A stretch of 64,000 bases of DNA, taken from contig NZ_CP073588.1 of assembly GCF_021560015.1 (NCBI RefSeq), positions 2,170,001-2,234,000 of the forward strand. Direction: 5' to 3'. Every line of letters starts with the position of its first letter. Within the stretch, counting starts at the first letter, position 1. This DNA comes from Shewanella vesiculosa (GTDB lineage: Bacteria; Pseudomonadota; Gammaproteobacteria; Enterobacterales; Shewanellaceae). Below, piece by piece: positions 50,641 to 61,639 of this stretch. A program made the position numbers and the translations under genes. The notes under the pieces were generated by a model that saw nothing but the letters and a program-made list of their open reading frames with translations, searched no databases and was not told the DNA's origin.

Positions 50641-53497
50641 CTAGTCAGCAAGCCTGACCATTTCAACCTGATATCCTAGCGCTTTTAGTTGCGGTTCAAC
50701 TGTGGTTTTATCTCCCACCACCAACATAACCATATCGTTGATATTAAGTAACTTACTGGCCAATTTATTTAGTTCATCCGTCGAAATACTGTTGACGATT
50801 TGGTCTTGCTCAGCGGTAAAATCTTGAGCTAACTGATAGCGTTGGATCATTCTTAAAAAGCCCGCTTTTTGATACGGTGTTTCGTATTCTAATGCTTGGC
50901 TTTGGGCAATTGAACTGCGCATAAAGGCACTTTCTTCGTCTGTCATACCTGACGCTTGGTAAGCGTTAATTTCTTTGACAAACTCAGCCAAAGATAAGCC
51001 TGTGACATCACTTCTCACACTGGCATAAGCCATAAATTTACCGGTATCTTCACCACCACTAAATTGAGTGCGAGCACCATAGGTGTAACCTTTATCTTCA
51101 CGTAAATTTAGATTAACTCGACTATTAAACGCATCACCTAATGGATAGTTCATCAAATAGGCTTTAAAGAAATCACCGGTAGCATCATAGGGTAACGACA
51201 CCTGACCAATATTAATAACCGATTGAGCCGCACCCGGTTTATCAATCAGATAAACGATATTTTTAGGGTGGGTTGGCAAGGCAGGTAATGCAGCAAAGTG
51301 CGTTGCCTCACCTTGCCACTGAGCAAACATCGACAACTTCGGCATGATCTGCTGCTGGCTTAAGTCTGATACCACCACCATCTGAGCATTACCGGCACGG
51401 TACTGCTGATGATAAAACTGCTTCACGTCATCAAGAGTTAATGCTGATATGGTGTTAATCGTACCATCACTGCTGATGCCCAACGGACTATTTTCACCAT
51501 ACAACAAAGCAGAAAAACCAGTGCTAGCGAGATAGTTAGCATCGGACAGCTGATGTTGTAAGCCTTGCAATTGTTGTTGCTTAACCCGTTCAAAATCAGC
51601 GGCAACAAAACCTGGACTAAACAAACGCTCCTTAACCAGTGCCAGCGTAGCATCAAGGTTTTCGGTCAAACTCGACACCTTGATATAACTTTGTGAATCA
51701 CTGGAACCGAAGCTAATGGATGACCCAAGCATATCAAGCGCGCCAGCTAAATCTTCACTGCTTCGCAGCTCGCTTGACTCATTAAGCATAGATGCAGTTA
51801 ATTCTGCTAAACCGGCTTTGTTAGCTGGGTCTAATCGATGACCACCATCAAGATAAATAAGCAGTTCAACGGTTGGGGTTTCATCACTTTCAGTGCCCAT
51901 CACTTCGATGCCATTGGCAAGCTTGCTGTCCCACAATTGCGGAACGGTTAACAAAGGTGCTGCAGCAGATGAAGGCATTTTATTGCGATTAAATGAAGAC
52001 TTTGCAAAAGTGATGCCGGTTAATCCTGTGACCGCTTCTTGTGCAATAGGCATAGTGGTTGGTATAAAATTGTCTGCATGAGCAATCAATTGCGTTTGCC
52101 CTTCAGGGACAATACTCATCACCACCATGGGTTTGTTTTTAATGTAAGTATTGAAAACGCGCATCACATCGGCTTTGGTGACGTTAGCATAACGAGCTAA
52201 ATCAGATGCCACCATGTCAGGCTGACCAAAGAAGGTTTGGTTTGCAGCAAGGGTGGACACTTTACCGGCCACACTCTGCATACCAAAAATAGTATTGGCT
52301 TCGAACTGCACTTTCACTTTTTGTAAGTCATCGTCGGTTACGCCACGTTGTTCAAACTCATTGATCGTCTGATTAATTCGAGTTTCAAGATCGGCAAGAC
52401 TGCCACCTTTAGCGGGATTGGCCACTGCATAAAGTGATAACTGGCAGGCCAGCTCTTGGCATGGATGACTGACCGCAGCTTGCACTGCATAGCCATCTTT
52501 AACTAAATTCTTATAAATCAGTGATGTTTTACCGCCGCCAAGAATATTAGCCAGTAAATCGAGGGCAGCCTCGTCTTTGTGCTGCGCATAAACGGTTGGA
52601 AACCCGATGTAAATAAGCGGTAGGTGTACTTTATCTTCCATCGAGATATAGCGAGTTTTATCCAATGTGACCATGGTTTTCGCTTCAGGCTTGACGACTG
52701 GTCCCGCAGGAATTTCCCCAAAATATTTATTCACCCACGCCAATGTTTGCATTTCATCAATGTCACCACCAATGGTTAAGGTGGCATTGTTAGGTCCATA
52801 CCAACGTTGGAAAAAATGTTTAACGTCATCGACTGTGGCGCGATCTAAGTCGTCTGGCCAACCAATAACAGGCCATGAATAAGGATGGCTCGCGGGATAG
52901 AATGCTTGGTTAAAACGTTCATTCAAACGACCATAAGGGCGGTTATCGATGCGCTGTGCGCGCTCATTTTTAACGGTTTCACGTTGCACCTCAAATTTTT
53001 CGCTGGTGAGCGCTGGCAGTAAAAAACCCATACGATCCGACTCTAACCACAGCATTTTTTCTAACTGGTTACTCGGAACCGTTTCAAAGTAATTGGTTCT
53101 ATCAGTATTAGTACTGCCGTTTAATGTTCCGCCCGCTTCGGTCACCACTTTAAAATGTTGTTCATCCTCAACGTGCTGTGAACCTTGAAACATCATGTGC
53201 TCAAATAAATGGGCAAAACCACTGCGCCCTGCTAGTTCTCGCGCCGATCCCACATGATAAGTCACATCGACATGAGCCAAAGGATCTGACTTATCTTGAT
53301 GTAAAATAACCGTTAGACCATTGGCTAACTGATATTTTTTTATAGGGAATACTCACTTGGTTTTCTTGCGGGGTCGCGATTTCGATTAAGGTGACACCTT
53401 GGGGTAAACTCGATGCTTGCTGAGCGTTATATGCACAACCACTCAACGCTGCGCTGATGGCAGCAGCCAATATCCATTTATTTACATTTAGTTTCAA
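50641..53497 (-). pseudogene. M16 (insulinase-type) zinc peptidase lipoprotein, 5' frameshift
   Basis: The intact 3' part (from 53280) has the inverted zinc motif HLFEH in FAHLFEHMMFQGSQ, the downstream metal Glu region ETVKNERAQRIDNRPYG, and two M16 halves. The 5' part at 53291-53497 encodes the lipoprotein signal (AISAALSGC) and VSIPYKK. The frames differ at a run of seven A (complement of 53335-53341). Six A would read IPYKKYQLANGLTVILHQDKSD straight into the peptidase. The joined protein would have about 950 residues. The core is otherwise undamaged, so this looks like a recent indel or a sequence error. Confidence 0.88.
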
Positions 53498-53555
53498 AAC
53501 TGATTCCTTCCTTTTATAACAAATATAACCATGACGGTTATACAGATAATGGCTA

Positions 53556-53984
53556 TCAAAAATCGACCGAATACATCACCAGTAACACTATGAGGCTATA
53601 ACGGATAAGCTTACCGACAAACATAAAAAATGATGCCGGCACAATAGGAATGTTAAGCCATCCAGCCAGTAAACATAATAAATCACCAATTATTGGTAAC
53701 CAAGATAACAGTAACGCCCACGTACCATATTTTTCTATCCACGCAAGCGCATAACGATATTGTCGGCTTTGAATATCTTGAGGATTTTTGGCTAATCGCC
53801 CTGCTCGACCAAGACCATAACTGGTTATCGCCCCGAGTGTATTTCCGATACTAGCCAGTATCAATAATTCAAGCCATGAAGAGGGGGTTTGATTAAGTAA
53901 AGCTACCAGTAAGACTTCAGAGCCACCAGGCAGTAAGGTGGCGGCTAAAAACGCGCCGCTGAACATTAACCATAAATTTGTCAT
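53556..53984 (-). CDS. yqaA: YqaA-family membrane protein
   Basis: A 142-residue inner-membrane protein of the YqaA branch of the DedA/VTT superfamily. It shows FLAATLLPGGSEVLLVALL, the conserved IGNTLGAITSYGLGR and LLSWLPIIGDLLCLLAGWL, and about four hydrophobic segments. DedA-type proteins are linked to lipid scrambling and envelope maintenance. The ATG at 53984 was chosen; a TTG three bases upstream is also open. A single gene. Confidence 0.88.
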   Translation of the reverse strand: MTNLWLMFSGAFLAATLLPGGSEVLLVALLNQTPSSWLELLILASIGNTLGAITSYGLGRAGRLAKNPQDIQSRQYRYALAWIEKYGTWALLLSWLPIIGDLLCLLAGWLNIPIVPASFFMFVGKLIRYSLIVLLVMYSVDF

Positions 53985-54550
53985 CAATAGACCTTAATAC
54001 GCATTAATAGTTTCATTATGTTCACTATTCAATTTATTTTTATTGAGCCTTTAATATGAATGTAAGCCCTACATATCTCGCTCAAGATCCGGTGCATCAA
54101 TCTTAAAATGATGTATCTCAGGCCAAGATATTGACCTAAACACCCTAGTGGTAAAACGATGAATTACGCAAAAAACGCAAGCTTTTCTGACTAAACTGAC
54201 AAAATTAAAGTCGTTATCATGCAAATACGTTAATAGGGAGTGAAATACTTAAAGTTATAATAACAAATTTATTTATTCTTATAAGTTATAATAAAATAAC
54301 GTTGTTTGTCATTCGATCACTTCATACAATACGATTAATATTTATTAACCTTAACGAATTTAATTGATCGTTATTAAGCGTTAACACCGGCTATTTTTTT
54401 AAAGACTAGCCAGTAATATCGCACGATGTCGCCAATAGAGGGGTTAACTTTTTAGTAATTCATAACTCATTAATAAACATAATGAGTCTCGCACAACGAC
54501 CTTGTCTACTCAAATTGAGTAGCGCCATAATGACATAATTTGGAACTTTC
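53985..54550. other. Gene-free AT-rich region before the symporter gene
   Basis: 566 bp without a credible ORF, AT-rich, with scattered ATAACAA/TTATTA tracts. It probably contains the divergent yqaA and symporter promoters. No specific operator was recognised. Confidence 0.4.
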
Positions 54551-55798
54551 ATGATATTGCAAACCCTCAAACGCATCCCTTTTTGGCAGAAAGTCATTGC
54601 TGGCTTTGTTTTAGGCACACTCACAGGTGTCGGATTAGGCGAATCGGCGATAATGTTAAAACCGCTGGGTGATTTGTTTATTAGTGCCATTAAAATGCTG
54701 GTCGCGCCTTTAGTATTTTGTGCCATTGTGGTCAGCATTACCTCTCTAGGCTCGCAGGGTAATTTAAAGCGTTTAAGCTTTAAAACGTTAGCCATGTTTA
54801 TGTTTACCGGCACAATTGCTTCATTTATTGGCTTAACGGTCGGCAGTCTGATCGATATGGGCGGCAATCTTGCTTTAGCCACAACAGAGGTGCGCGAGCG
54901 TGATATTCCAGGCTTCGCCCAAGTGTTGCTCAACATGATCCCAGTCAACCCGTTTGCATCATTAGCTGATGGCAATGTGTTGCAAATCATCGTATTTGCC
55001 GCGTTAGTTGGTATTGCCATTAATGCTGTCGGCGAAAAAGCCACACCGTTAAAGAACGTTATTGAAGCTGGTGCTGAAGTGATGTTTCAATTAACCCGTA
55101 TGGTGCTAAAACTGACACCAATTGGCGTATTTGGCCTAATGGCGTGGGTTGTAGGTGAGTATGGGTTGAGCACATTATTACCATTAGGTAAGTTTATTAT
55201 GGCGATTTATATTGCCGCACTCATCCATATCATTTTTGTTTACGGCGGGTTAGTAAAGTTTGCTGCAGGGTTAAGTCCTGTGCAGTTTTTCCGTAAAGCC
55301 ATGCCAGCGCAAATCGTAGCCTTCAGTACTGCATCAAGTTTCGGAACCTTACCTGCCAGTACCCGTTGTTCAGAGGCGATGGGCGTATCAAAACGATACA
55401 GTGCGTTTGTATTACCCTTGGGCGCAACAATGAACATGGACGGTTGTGGTGGTATTTACCCTGCGATTGCCGCCATTTTTATTGCACAAATTTACGGTAT
55501 TCCGCTCGACATGACCGACTATATGTTAATTGCAGTCACGGCAACGGTTGCTTCTGTCGGTACCGCAGGTGTGCCAGGTAGCGCGATGGTGATGTTAACT
55601 GTGACATTAGGCGTGATAGGCTTACCACTTGAAGGTATCGCCTTTATTGCGGCTATTGACCGTATTATTGACATGATCCGCACGGCAACGAATGTCACTG
55701 GCGACATGATGACCGCGGTTGTTATTGGTAAGAGCGAAGGTCAGCTTGATGTTGAACAGTTTTACTCGGATGACAAGCCAATTGAACAAACAGCTTAA
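54551..55798 (+). CDS. Dicarboxylate/amino acid:cation symporter (DAACS family)
   Basis: A 415-residue transporter of the GltP/DctA family. It has about eight membrane spans plus the two re-entrant hairpins: the serine-rich HP1 motif FSTASSFGTLPAST, and the MNMDGCGG stretch in TM7 (usually MNMDGTA) that binds substrate and Na+. It imports acidic amino acids or C4-dicarboxylates. The GCG variant at the binding motif may shift substrate choice. It stands alone and ends at a strong terminator. Confidence 0.92.
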   Translation: MILQTLKRIPFWQKVIAGFVLGTLTGVGLGESAIMLKPLGDLFISAIKMLVAPLVFCAIVVSITSLGSQGNLKRLSFKTLAMFMFTGTIASFIGLTVGSLIDMGGNLALATTEVRERDIPGFAQVLLNMIPVNPFASLADGNVLQIIVFAALVGIAINAVGEKATPLKNVIEAGAEVMFQLTRMVLKLTPIGVFGLMAWVVGEYGLSTLLPLGKFIMAIYIAALIHIIFVYGGLVKFAAGLSPVQFFRKAMPAQIVAFSTASSFGTLPASTRCSEAMGVSKRYSAFVLPLGATMNMDGCGGIYPAIAAIFIAQIYGIPLDMTDYMLIAVTATVASVGTAGVPGSAMVMLTVTLGVIGLPLEGIAFIAAIDRIIDMIRTATNVTGDMMTAVVIGKSEGQLDVEQFYSDDKPIEQTA

Positions 55799-55826
55799 TA
55801 ACACCGAAAACAATATTGTATAAATG

Positions 55827-55858
55827 AATAAGCCAGCACTTTATCGTGCTGGCTTATT
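55827..55858. terminator. Terminator after the symporter gene
   Basis: AATAAGCCAGCAC and GTGCTGGCTTATT form a 13-bp stem with a 6-nt loop. Confidence 0.88.
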
Positions 55859-56021
55859 GTTATTAATTGCAGAGACAAATCTCTCTTCGTACGACTAAAT
55901 ACCACAGTAACCGCTTTGAAGATTAAAACAGCTAAGGAAAATTAGACCATTAAAATCCCACCATCTCCATAATAATCAACAGTAAACAGACGAATCAAAT
56001 CAACTTAGTGGACTCACTAAA

Positions 56022-56049
56022 CAGCCTAAAGCCATTAAGATTTAGGCTG
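56022..56049 (-). terminator. Probable terminator of the oad operon
   Basis: CAGCCTAAA and TTTAGGCTG form a 9-bp stem 38 bp downstream of oadB. The T-tract on the minus side is short (TTTAG), so termination is likely but not strong. Confidence 0.5.
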
Positions 56050-56086
56050 CATATCGATGAGTCTGCTTAAGCAGAAAATAGACGCT

Positions 56087-57217
56087 TTAGCCCAAAACAG
56101 CCAATAACACACCAGCAGCGACAGCACTGCCCAAAACACCGGCAACGTTAGGTCCCATCGCGTGCATCAGCAAGAAGTTTTGGTTGTTAGCCTCTAAACC
56201 AACTTTATTAACCACACGGGCAGCCATTGGCACGGCAGAAACCCCAGCGGCACCAATAAGTGGATTAATTTTTCCACCAGAAAGCTTACTCATTAATTTA
56301 GCCATCAATACACCAGAAGCGGTACCAATGCTGAATGCAACCGCCCCCAGGATTAAAATACCTAACGTTTCGATACGTAGAAATTGATCCGCAGATAACT
56401 TAGACCCAACGGCTAGACCTAAAAAGATCGTTACGATATTAATTAACTCGTTCTGAGCTGTCTTTGATAAACGATCAACTACGCCAGACTCGCGCATTAA
56501 ATTACCCAAACAGAACATGCCGATTAAGGGCGTTGCCGCGGGTAAAAACAAAATGGTTAAACCAAGCACCATCAGTGGGAAAATAATTTTCTCTTTCTTA
56601 CTGACCTCACGCAATTGCTCCATTTTGATTTCACGCTCGGCTTTGGTCGTGAGCAGTTTCATAATTGGCGGCTGAATAAGCGGCACGAGTGCCATATATG
56701 AATATGCAGCAACAGCAATTGCCCCTAACAATTCTGGCGCGAGTTTAGAGGCTAAGAAAATCGCCGTTGGACCGTCTGCACCACCAATAATCGCAATGGC
56801 TGCAGCATCTTGCATACTAAACTCAAACCCAGGCACCCAATTTAAGGCAATAGCACCGAGCAAGGTGGCAAAAATACCAAATTGTGCAGCCGCACCCAGT
56901 AGTAGCGTTTTAGGGTTAGCAATTAGTGCGCCGAAATCAGTTAATGCACCGACACCCATGAAGATGAGTAACGGGAACACCCCAGTCTCGATCCCAACAT
57001 GATAAGCGTAAAATAATAAACCACCTTCATCAGTAAAGCCGGCATTAGGAATGTTGGCTAATATTGCCCCAAATCCAATGGGTAATAATAATAACGGTTC
57101 AAAACCTTTCATTATTGCTAAAAATAATAGCAAACAACCAACAGCCATCATTAGTAGTTGGCCACCAGTAAAGTTAGCGATACCCGTTTCTGCCCAAAAG
57201 GCCAATAATCCTTCCAT
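56087..57217 (-). CDS. oadB: Oxaloacetate decarboxylase sodium pump, beta subunit
   Basis: A 376-residue membrane subunit with about nine spans. It performs carboxybiotin decarboxylation coupled to Na+ export. Family blocks are [16 protein letters not shown], the Asp-containing [12 protein letters not shown] of the ion path, and [18 protein letters not shown] lies five bases before the ATG. It is the last gene of oadGAB. Confidence 0.95.
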   Translation of the reverse strand: MEGLLAFWAETGIANFTGGQLLMMAVGCLLLFLAIMKGFEPLLLLPIGFGAILANIPNAGFTDEGGLLFYAYHVGIETGVFPLLIFMGVGALTDFGALIANPKTLLLGAAAQFGIFATLLGAIALNWVPGFEFSMQDAAAIAIIGGADGPTAIFLASKLAPELLGAIAVAAYSYMALVPLIQPPIMKLLTTKAEREIKMEQLREVSKKEKIIFPLMVLGLTILFLPAATPLIGMFCLGNLMRESGVVDRLSKTAQNELINIVTIFLGLAVGSKLSADQFLRIETLGILILGAVAFSIGTASGVLMAKLMSKLSGGKINPLIGAAGVSAVPMAARVVNKVGLEANNQNFLLMHAMGPNVAGVLGSAVAAGVLLAVLG

Positions 57218-57226
57218 CTCGACCTC

Positions 57227-59011
57227 TTATGCTAATGATAACAATGCTGAACCTACGGTTACACTGTCACCTTGTTTAACTAATAACTGAGTGACAACAC
57301 CATCTTGTTGAGCGCGAATTTCAGTTTCCATTTTCATTGCTTCAAGGATGATGATCACTTCACCGCTTGTTACCGCTTGACCATTGCTCACTAGCACTTT
57401 AAAAATATTACCCGATAATGGCGCAGCCATAGTGCACTTAACCTCGCCTGCAGGCGGTGAGGCAATTTGAGTTGGCGTTGCAACTGCTGGCGCGGCTGAA
57501 GCGGAAGCTGGCGCAATGTGACTTATTTCCCCTCCTTCGCTGACTTCGACGACAAAATGCTGACCTTCTACATTGACGCGATACGTTGCAGGGCCGCTAT
57601 CGACTTTAACGTTAAGATCGTCGGCGCTTGGTATAGGTTCAAATGCATCCGGATTACCGCGATTTTTAAGAAATTGCAGACCAATTTGATTGAACAAGGC
57701 GTAAGTCATTACATCATCGTCAACGTCTGCAGCTAACGAGATACCTTGATCTGCAGATATTTCAGCTAACTCAGTACGTAGTTTGTCGAGTTCGGGTGCA
57801 ATCAAATCTGCCGGCCGACAAGTGATAGGCTGCTCGCCTTTTAACACTCTAGCCTGAAGCTCAGCATTAACCGGCGCTGGCGTCGCACCGTATTCGCCTT
57901 TTAGCACGCCTTCGGTTTCTTTGGTCATGGACTTATAACGCTCGCCCATTAATACGTTAATCACCGATTGCGAACCAACAATTTGTGATGTTGGGGTGAC
58001 TAATGGAAGAAATCCTAAGTCTTCACGCACCCGCGGGATCTCCTCAAGCACGGCATCCATTTTATCAGCAGCGCCCTGCTCTTTTAATTGATTTTCCATG
58101 TTGGTTAACATGCCACCAGGCACTTGAGCGCGTAAAATACGTGAGTCGATACCTTTTAATGCACCTTCGAAACGCACATACTTTTTACGCACCTCACGAA
58201 AGTAAGCGGCAATCTCTTCTAGCAACACCATATCGTAACCGGTTGCTCTGTCAGTATCTTCAACCATAGCCACTAAGGTTTCTGTGGCGCTGTGGCCGTA
58301 AGTCTGGCTCATTGAAGAGATAGCGGTATCGAGCACATCAACACCCGCTTCAATGGCTTTTTGATATGTAGCCGTGCTCAGGCCCGTTGTTGCATGACAA
58401 TGCATCGACACCATTAGGTCTGTTTGCGATTTTAAACGGCTGATCAGATCGTAAGCTTGCATCGGTTTAAGTAAACCAGCCATGTCTTTAATGCATAATG
58501 AATCAGCGCCCATATCTTCTAAACGCTTTGCCATATCGACCCAAGTATCAACAGAATGAACTGGGCTAGTAGTGAAAGAAATTGTTCCTTGAGCATGACC
58601 GCCAACATTTTTAACCGCTTTAACCGCGGTTTCAAGATTACGCACGTCGTTCATCGCATCAAAAATACGAAATACATCGACACCATTGGCATGCGCTCGT
58701 TCGACAAAACGCGTAACAACATCATCGGCATAATGACGATAACCTAATAAATTTTGGCCTCGAAGCAACATTTGCTGCGGGGTATTAGGCATGGCTTTTT
58801 TGAGTTCACGAATGCGATCCCAAGGGTCTTCACCTAAATAGCGAATACAAGAGTCAAATGTGGCCCCTCCCCATGACTCAAGAGACCAAAAGCCTATTTT
58901 GTCTAACAGTGGTGCAATAGGTAGCATATCGTCAATACGTAAACGTGTTGCGAGTATTGATTGGTGTGCGTCACGCAGGACAACATCGGTTAATGCTAAC
59001 GGCTTGATCAT
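57227..59011 (-). CDS. oadA: Oxaloacetate decarboxylase, alpha subunit
   Basis: A 594-residue biotin-dependent carboxyltransferase. The N-terminal TIM-barrel domain has [14 protein letters not shown], the metal-ligand motif MHCHAT and DTAISSMS. The C-terminal biotin-carrier domain (about 525-594) has the biotinyl lysine in EAMKME, after a Pro/Ala-rich hinge. It moves CO2 from oxaloacetate to biotin for the beta subunit. The ATG at 59011 follows GGAG by six bases. Confidence 0.95.
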   Translation of the reverse strand: MIKPLALTDVVLRDAHQSILATRLRIDDMLPIAPLLDKIGFWSLESWGGATFDSCIRYLGEDPWDRIRELKKAMPNTPQQMLLRGQNLLGYRHYADDVVTRFVERAHANGVDVFRIFDAMNDVRNLETAVKAVKNVGGHAQGTISFTTSPVHSVDTWVDMAKRLEDMGADSLCIKDMAGLLKPMQAYDLISRLKSQTDLMVSMHCHATTGLSTATYQKAIEAGVDVLDTAISSMSQTYGHSATETLVAMVEDTDRATGYDMVLLEEIAAYFREVRKKYVRFEGALKGIDSRILRAQVPGGMLTNMENQLKEQGAADKMDAVLEEIPRVREDLGFLPLVTPTSQIVGSQSVINVLMGERYKSMTKETEGVLKGEYGATPAPVNAELQARVLKGEQPITCRPADLIAPELDKLRTELAEISADQGISLAADVDDDVMTYALFNQIGLQFLKNRGNPDAFEPIPSADDLNVKVDSGPATYRVNVEGQHFVVEVSEGGEISHIAPASASAAPAVATPTQIASPPAGEVKCTMAAPLSGNIFKVLVSNGQAVTSGEVIIILEAMKMETEIRAQQDGVVTQLLVKQGDSVTVGSALLSLA

Positions 59012-59024
59012 AATGACTCCAAAA

Positions 59025-59267
59025 TTATTTTGCACGGTATTGATGTATCGCAGAAGTGATAGCGGCAACCAACTTAGGATCTATCCCAACGGTTTTTGCA
59101 CAACCTGTCGTTGCTGGCCCAGTGACAGGCTCCTCGATAGGTGCAGGAAAAAGCTTGGCAACAATGCCAATACCAATAATTAAAATACTCAAAAAAATAA
59201 ATACTAAGCCCATGCCCATTACCATAATGCCAAGTGCATCAGATAACTGCTCTGATATCGATGTCAT
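59025..59267 (-). CDS. oadG: Oxaloacetate decarboxylase, gamma subunit
   Basis: An 80-residue subunit with one N-terminal membrane segment (about residues 11-37: [30 protein letters not shown]) and a short soluble tail that assembles alpha on beta. The tail ends [15 protein letters not shown], typical for the family. It is the first gene of the operon, 13 bp before oadA. Confidence 0.92.
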   Translation of the reverse strand: MTSISEQLSDALGIMVMGMGLVFIFLSILIIGIGIVAKLFPAPIEEPVTGPATTGCAKTVGIDPKLVAAITSAIHQYRAK

Positions 59268-59831
59268 GTGTCCTCACTTTTTCTATTAAACATCAAACTA
59301 TCGCGCTGGCTATTATGTATCGTGCGCTAATGCGCGATCGCGGTGCAATATCACAAACCTGCACCAAGACAGGAACACCGTTAACGATTACATAAAGCGC
59401 ATCAACTATTCAATAAAGCATAAATATTCATATTGAACGCGTATTCAATGAAGTTGTATTTTCATGGTAAAACAGCAAACTGAGATTAAAACCCAAAAAA
59501 CCGTCACAAAATATAAACAAATTAGCGCCACAATGCTATCTTTTTGTAAATTGGTCTTACCAAATTAGTGATATTAAATGAGGTTGGATCAATAAATCTC
59601 AATAAATACAGGCATAATTTATTAAATCATCAATGAATTTCGCTTAATAAGCTTTAAATTAGTAAAACCATGATAAGAACAACGATATGAGTCATATTTT
59701 ATTGATTTAACAGCTTGATAAAATGAATAACAAATCACGACTTGGGAGATAAGTGAATAAAGATGTAAATATCAGCTTTTGTTGATAAAGGGCTTAGGCG
59801 TGGATAAGAAAATAGTCTAAAAATGAACCAT
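59268..59831. other. oadG promoter region
   Basis: 564 bp between oadG and the tRNA cluster terminator, with no ORF. It should contain the oad promoter. I did not identify a clear Crp/Fnr palindrome. Confidence 0.4.
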
Positions 59832-59864
59832 AAAAAAAGCCCTGCAATAATGCAGGGCTTTTTT
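59832..59864 (-). terminator. Terminator of the tRNA cluster
   Basis: On the minus strand, AAAAAAGCCCTGCA, an ATAA-complement loop and TGCAGGGC then T7; stem GCCCTGCA/TGCAGGGC. It is three bases downstream of the last tRNA. Confidence 0.9.
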
Positions 59865-59868
59865 ATTA

Positions 59869-59945
59869 TGGTGCGCGTGGGAGGAGTCGAACCTCCGACC
59901 GCCTGGTTCGTAGCCAGGTACTCTATCCAGCTGAGCTACACGCGC
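59869..59945 (-). tRNA. tRNA-Arg (ACG)
   Basis: 77 nt, CCA encoded. Acceptor GCGCGTG pairs with CACGCGC. Anticodon loop CTACGAA gives ACG (wobble A34 to inosine), reading CGU, CGC and CGA. Last gene of the cluster. Confidence 0.97.
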
Positions 59946-60016
59946 AAAATCGTTACAACATGCCATTCATCAGTATCGCTGTAGTTAGCATTAAACTGCT
60001 AACTATACTTAATGAA

Positions 60017-60108
60017 TGGCGGAGAAGGAGGGATTCGAACCCTCGATGGGATTTAAAGCCCATACTCCCTTAGCAGGGGAGCGCCTTCGGCCACTCGGCC
60101 ACCTCTCC
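60017..60108 (-). tRNA. tRNA-Ser (GCT)
   Basis: 92 nt, CCA encoded, long variable arm (GGAGTATGGGCTTTAAATCC region). Anticodon GCT in CTGCTAA, reading AGC and AGU. Identical to the copy at 60424-60515. Confidence 0.96.
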
Positions 60109-60116
60109 GCAATATA

Positions 60117-60193
60117 TGGTGCGCGTGGGAGGAGTCGAACCTCCGACCGCCTGGTTCGTAGCCAGGTACTCTATCCAGCTGAGCTACACGCGC
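60117..60193 (-). tRNA. tRNA-Arg (ACG)
   Basis: 77 nt, CCA encoded, same acceptor and body as the copy at 59869. Confidence 0.97.
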
Positions 60194-60220
60194 ATAAATT
60201 GGGTTTTAGTGAAACATGAA

Positions 60221-60297
60221 TGGTGCGCGTGGGAGGAGTCGAACCTCCGACCGCCTGGTTCGTAGCCAGGTACTCTATCCAGCTGAGCTACACGCGC
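60221..60297 (-). tRNA. tRNA-Arg (ACG)
   Basis: 77 nt, CCA encoded, GCGCGTG acceptor type. Third identical copy. Confidence 0.97.
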
Positions 60298-60324
60298 ATT
60301 CATGTTTAACACTATAATAGATAA

Positions 60325-60401
60325 TGGTGCGGATGGGAGGAGTCGAACCTCCGACCGCCTGGTTCGTAGCCAGGTACTCTATCCAGCTGAGCTACATCCG
60401 C
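60325..60401 (-). tRNA. tRNA-Arg (ACG), variant acceptor stem
   Basis: 77 nt, CCA encoded. Body identical to the other three, but the acceptor stem is GCGGATG/CATCCGC instead of GCGCGTG/CACGCGC; compensatory changes keep it paired. Confidence 0.97.
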
Positions 60402-60423
60402 ATCGTATATCTATTGTAAGAAA

Positions 60424-60515
60424 TGGCGGAGAAGGAGGGATTCGAACCCTCGATGGGATTTAAAGCCCATACTCCCTTAGCAGGGGAGCGCCTTCGGCCA
60501 CTCGGCCACCTCTCC
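60424..60515 (-). tRNA. tRNA-Ser (GCT)
   Basis: 92 nt, CCA encoded. First gene of the cluster in transcription order and identical to the copy at 60017-60108. Confidence 0.96.
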
Positions 60516-61390
60516 GTTTCTTGGCGCACATATTACTGTTTGATGAAAATAAGTCAAACCCTTTTTAGGAAACCTAACTTCATTTGGAGTGTTTTTAAGC
60601 ACATTGGGGATAATAGACTCAAATAGTCACAAAAACAGTGTTCTTTTCAGTGAAAATTGATTTAAATAATCTTCCTTCATCTCATTATCTGGCTGTTAAG
60701 TCTGTTAGAAATTTAGCGATAAAAAACTTTTTTTACAAACGACATTATCAGCATATCAATTAACTAACTTAGACGAGGTTTTGAAGATTAAAATTTCGCC
60801 AGGCCATTTGTCATAATTAATGTGACCATAATGATTAACATGAACGGTTTAAGTATTTTTTATGTAGTTGATAATCTGAACGATAATTGACCACTTAATG
60901 CCAGCTCAACTAGGGTAAAACCTTTGAGGTAGATTAATGCTGACTCAACACAATAAAACCAAGCGATTTCTAATGCTCATATTAGAGTGTCAGTAAGATA
61001 CTTCAACAAGATCTTAATCAAAGCGATGGAGGCTTGTTTTTAATATCACTCGCGTAGAGCTAATACTTCAACCTCGTCTGGAGAGTAAGCCAAGAGACAA
61101 AGCATTTTGCTTTGCAACATAGAATAGGCATCCTCCTATTGGATCACTACGATAACGGATTGGGCTCGTCGTTGAAGAAAGGGCAACTAACACGCCTGAG
61201 CGCTCCTGTATTTAGTCTTCGCCCGTGTATCGATGAATGTGCTATCTATTATCAATATAATCACTCTGCTGTGGTACACAGATGCGAGTAAGCCTTAACT
61301 TAAATAATATGAAGCGCTTTGACTAACCATACTGGATATAAACTTAACCGCCCTGTTTAACCGCCAGAAATATCTCACATGCAGAAAACA
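60516..61390. other. Long gene-free region between csrA and the tRNA cluster
   Basis: About 875 bp with no credible ORF and no sixth-frame match to a known protein. The stretch 61000-61260 is less AT-rich than its flanks and has several small inverted repeats (for example AATAGG/CCTATT near 61125-61140), so it could hold a decayed gene or a structured RNA. The tRNA promoter should lie at its left end. Confidence 0.4.
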
Positions 61391-61417
61391 AAAAAGTCAG
61401 CAAATGCTGACTTTTTT
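61391..61417. terminator. Terminator of csrA
   Basis: AAAAAGTCAGCA and TGCTGACTTTTT with a 2-base loop, 24 bp after the csrA stop. Confidence 0.85.
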
Positions 61418-61441
61418 GATATCGATCAAATATGCTCGAAC

Positions 61442-61639
61442 TTAGTAATTACCACCTTCAGAAGGGGTACCTGACTTCTCAGACTGAATACGTTGATAGA
61501 TCTCTTCACGATGAACAGAGACTTCTTTAGGTGCATTGACACCAATACGTACCTGGTTACCTTTAACACCTAACACAGTAACTGTGACTTCGTCACCGAT
61601 CATTAATGTTTCGCCTACACGACGAGTCAAAATTAGCAT
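61442..61639 (-). CDS. csrA: Carbon storage regulator CsrA
   Basis: A 65-residue RNA-binding dimer that blocks or stabilises mRNAs through GGA motifs. The family core is complete: [57 protein letters not shown] lies six bases before the ATG. It lies downstream of alaS and upstream of Ser/Arg tRNA genes, the conserved gammaproteobacterial order. Confidence 0.97.
   Translation of the reverse strand: MLILTRRVGETLMIGDEVTVTVLGVKGNQVRIGVNAPKEVSVHREEIYQRIQSEKSGTPSEGGNY

Noticed and set aside
54460-55044. 194-residue leftward ORF opposite the symporter
   Set aside because: It lies almost wholly antisense to the conserved DAACS N-terminus and shows no family pattern.
60016-60626. Two rightward ORFs starting MAEKEGFEPS over the tRNA genes
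   Set aside because: They are translations of the tRNA complements, a well-known annotation artefact.
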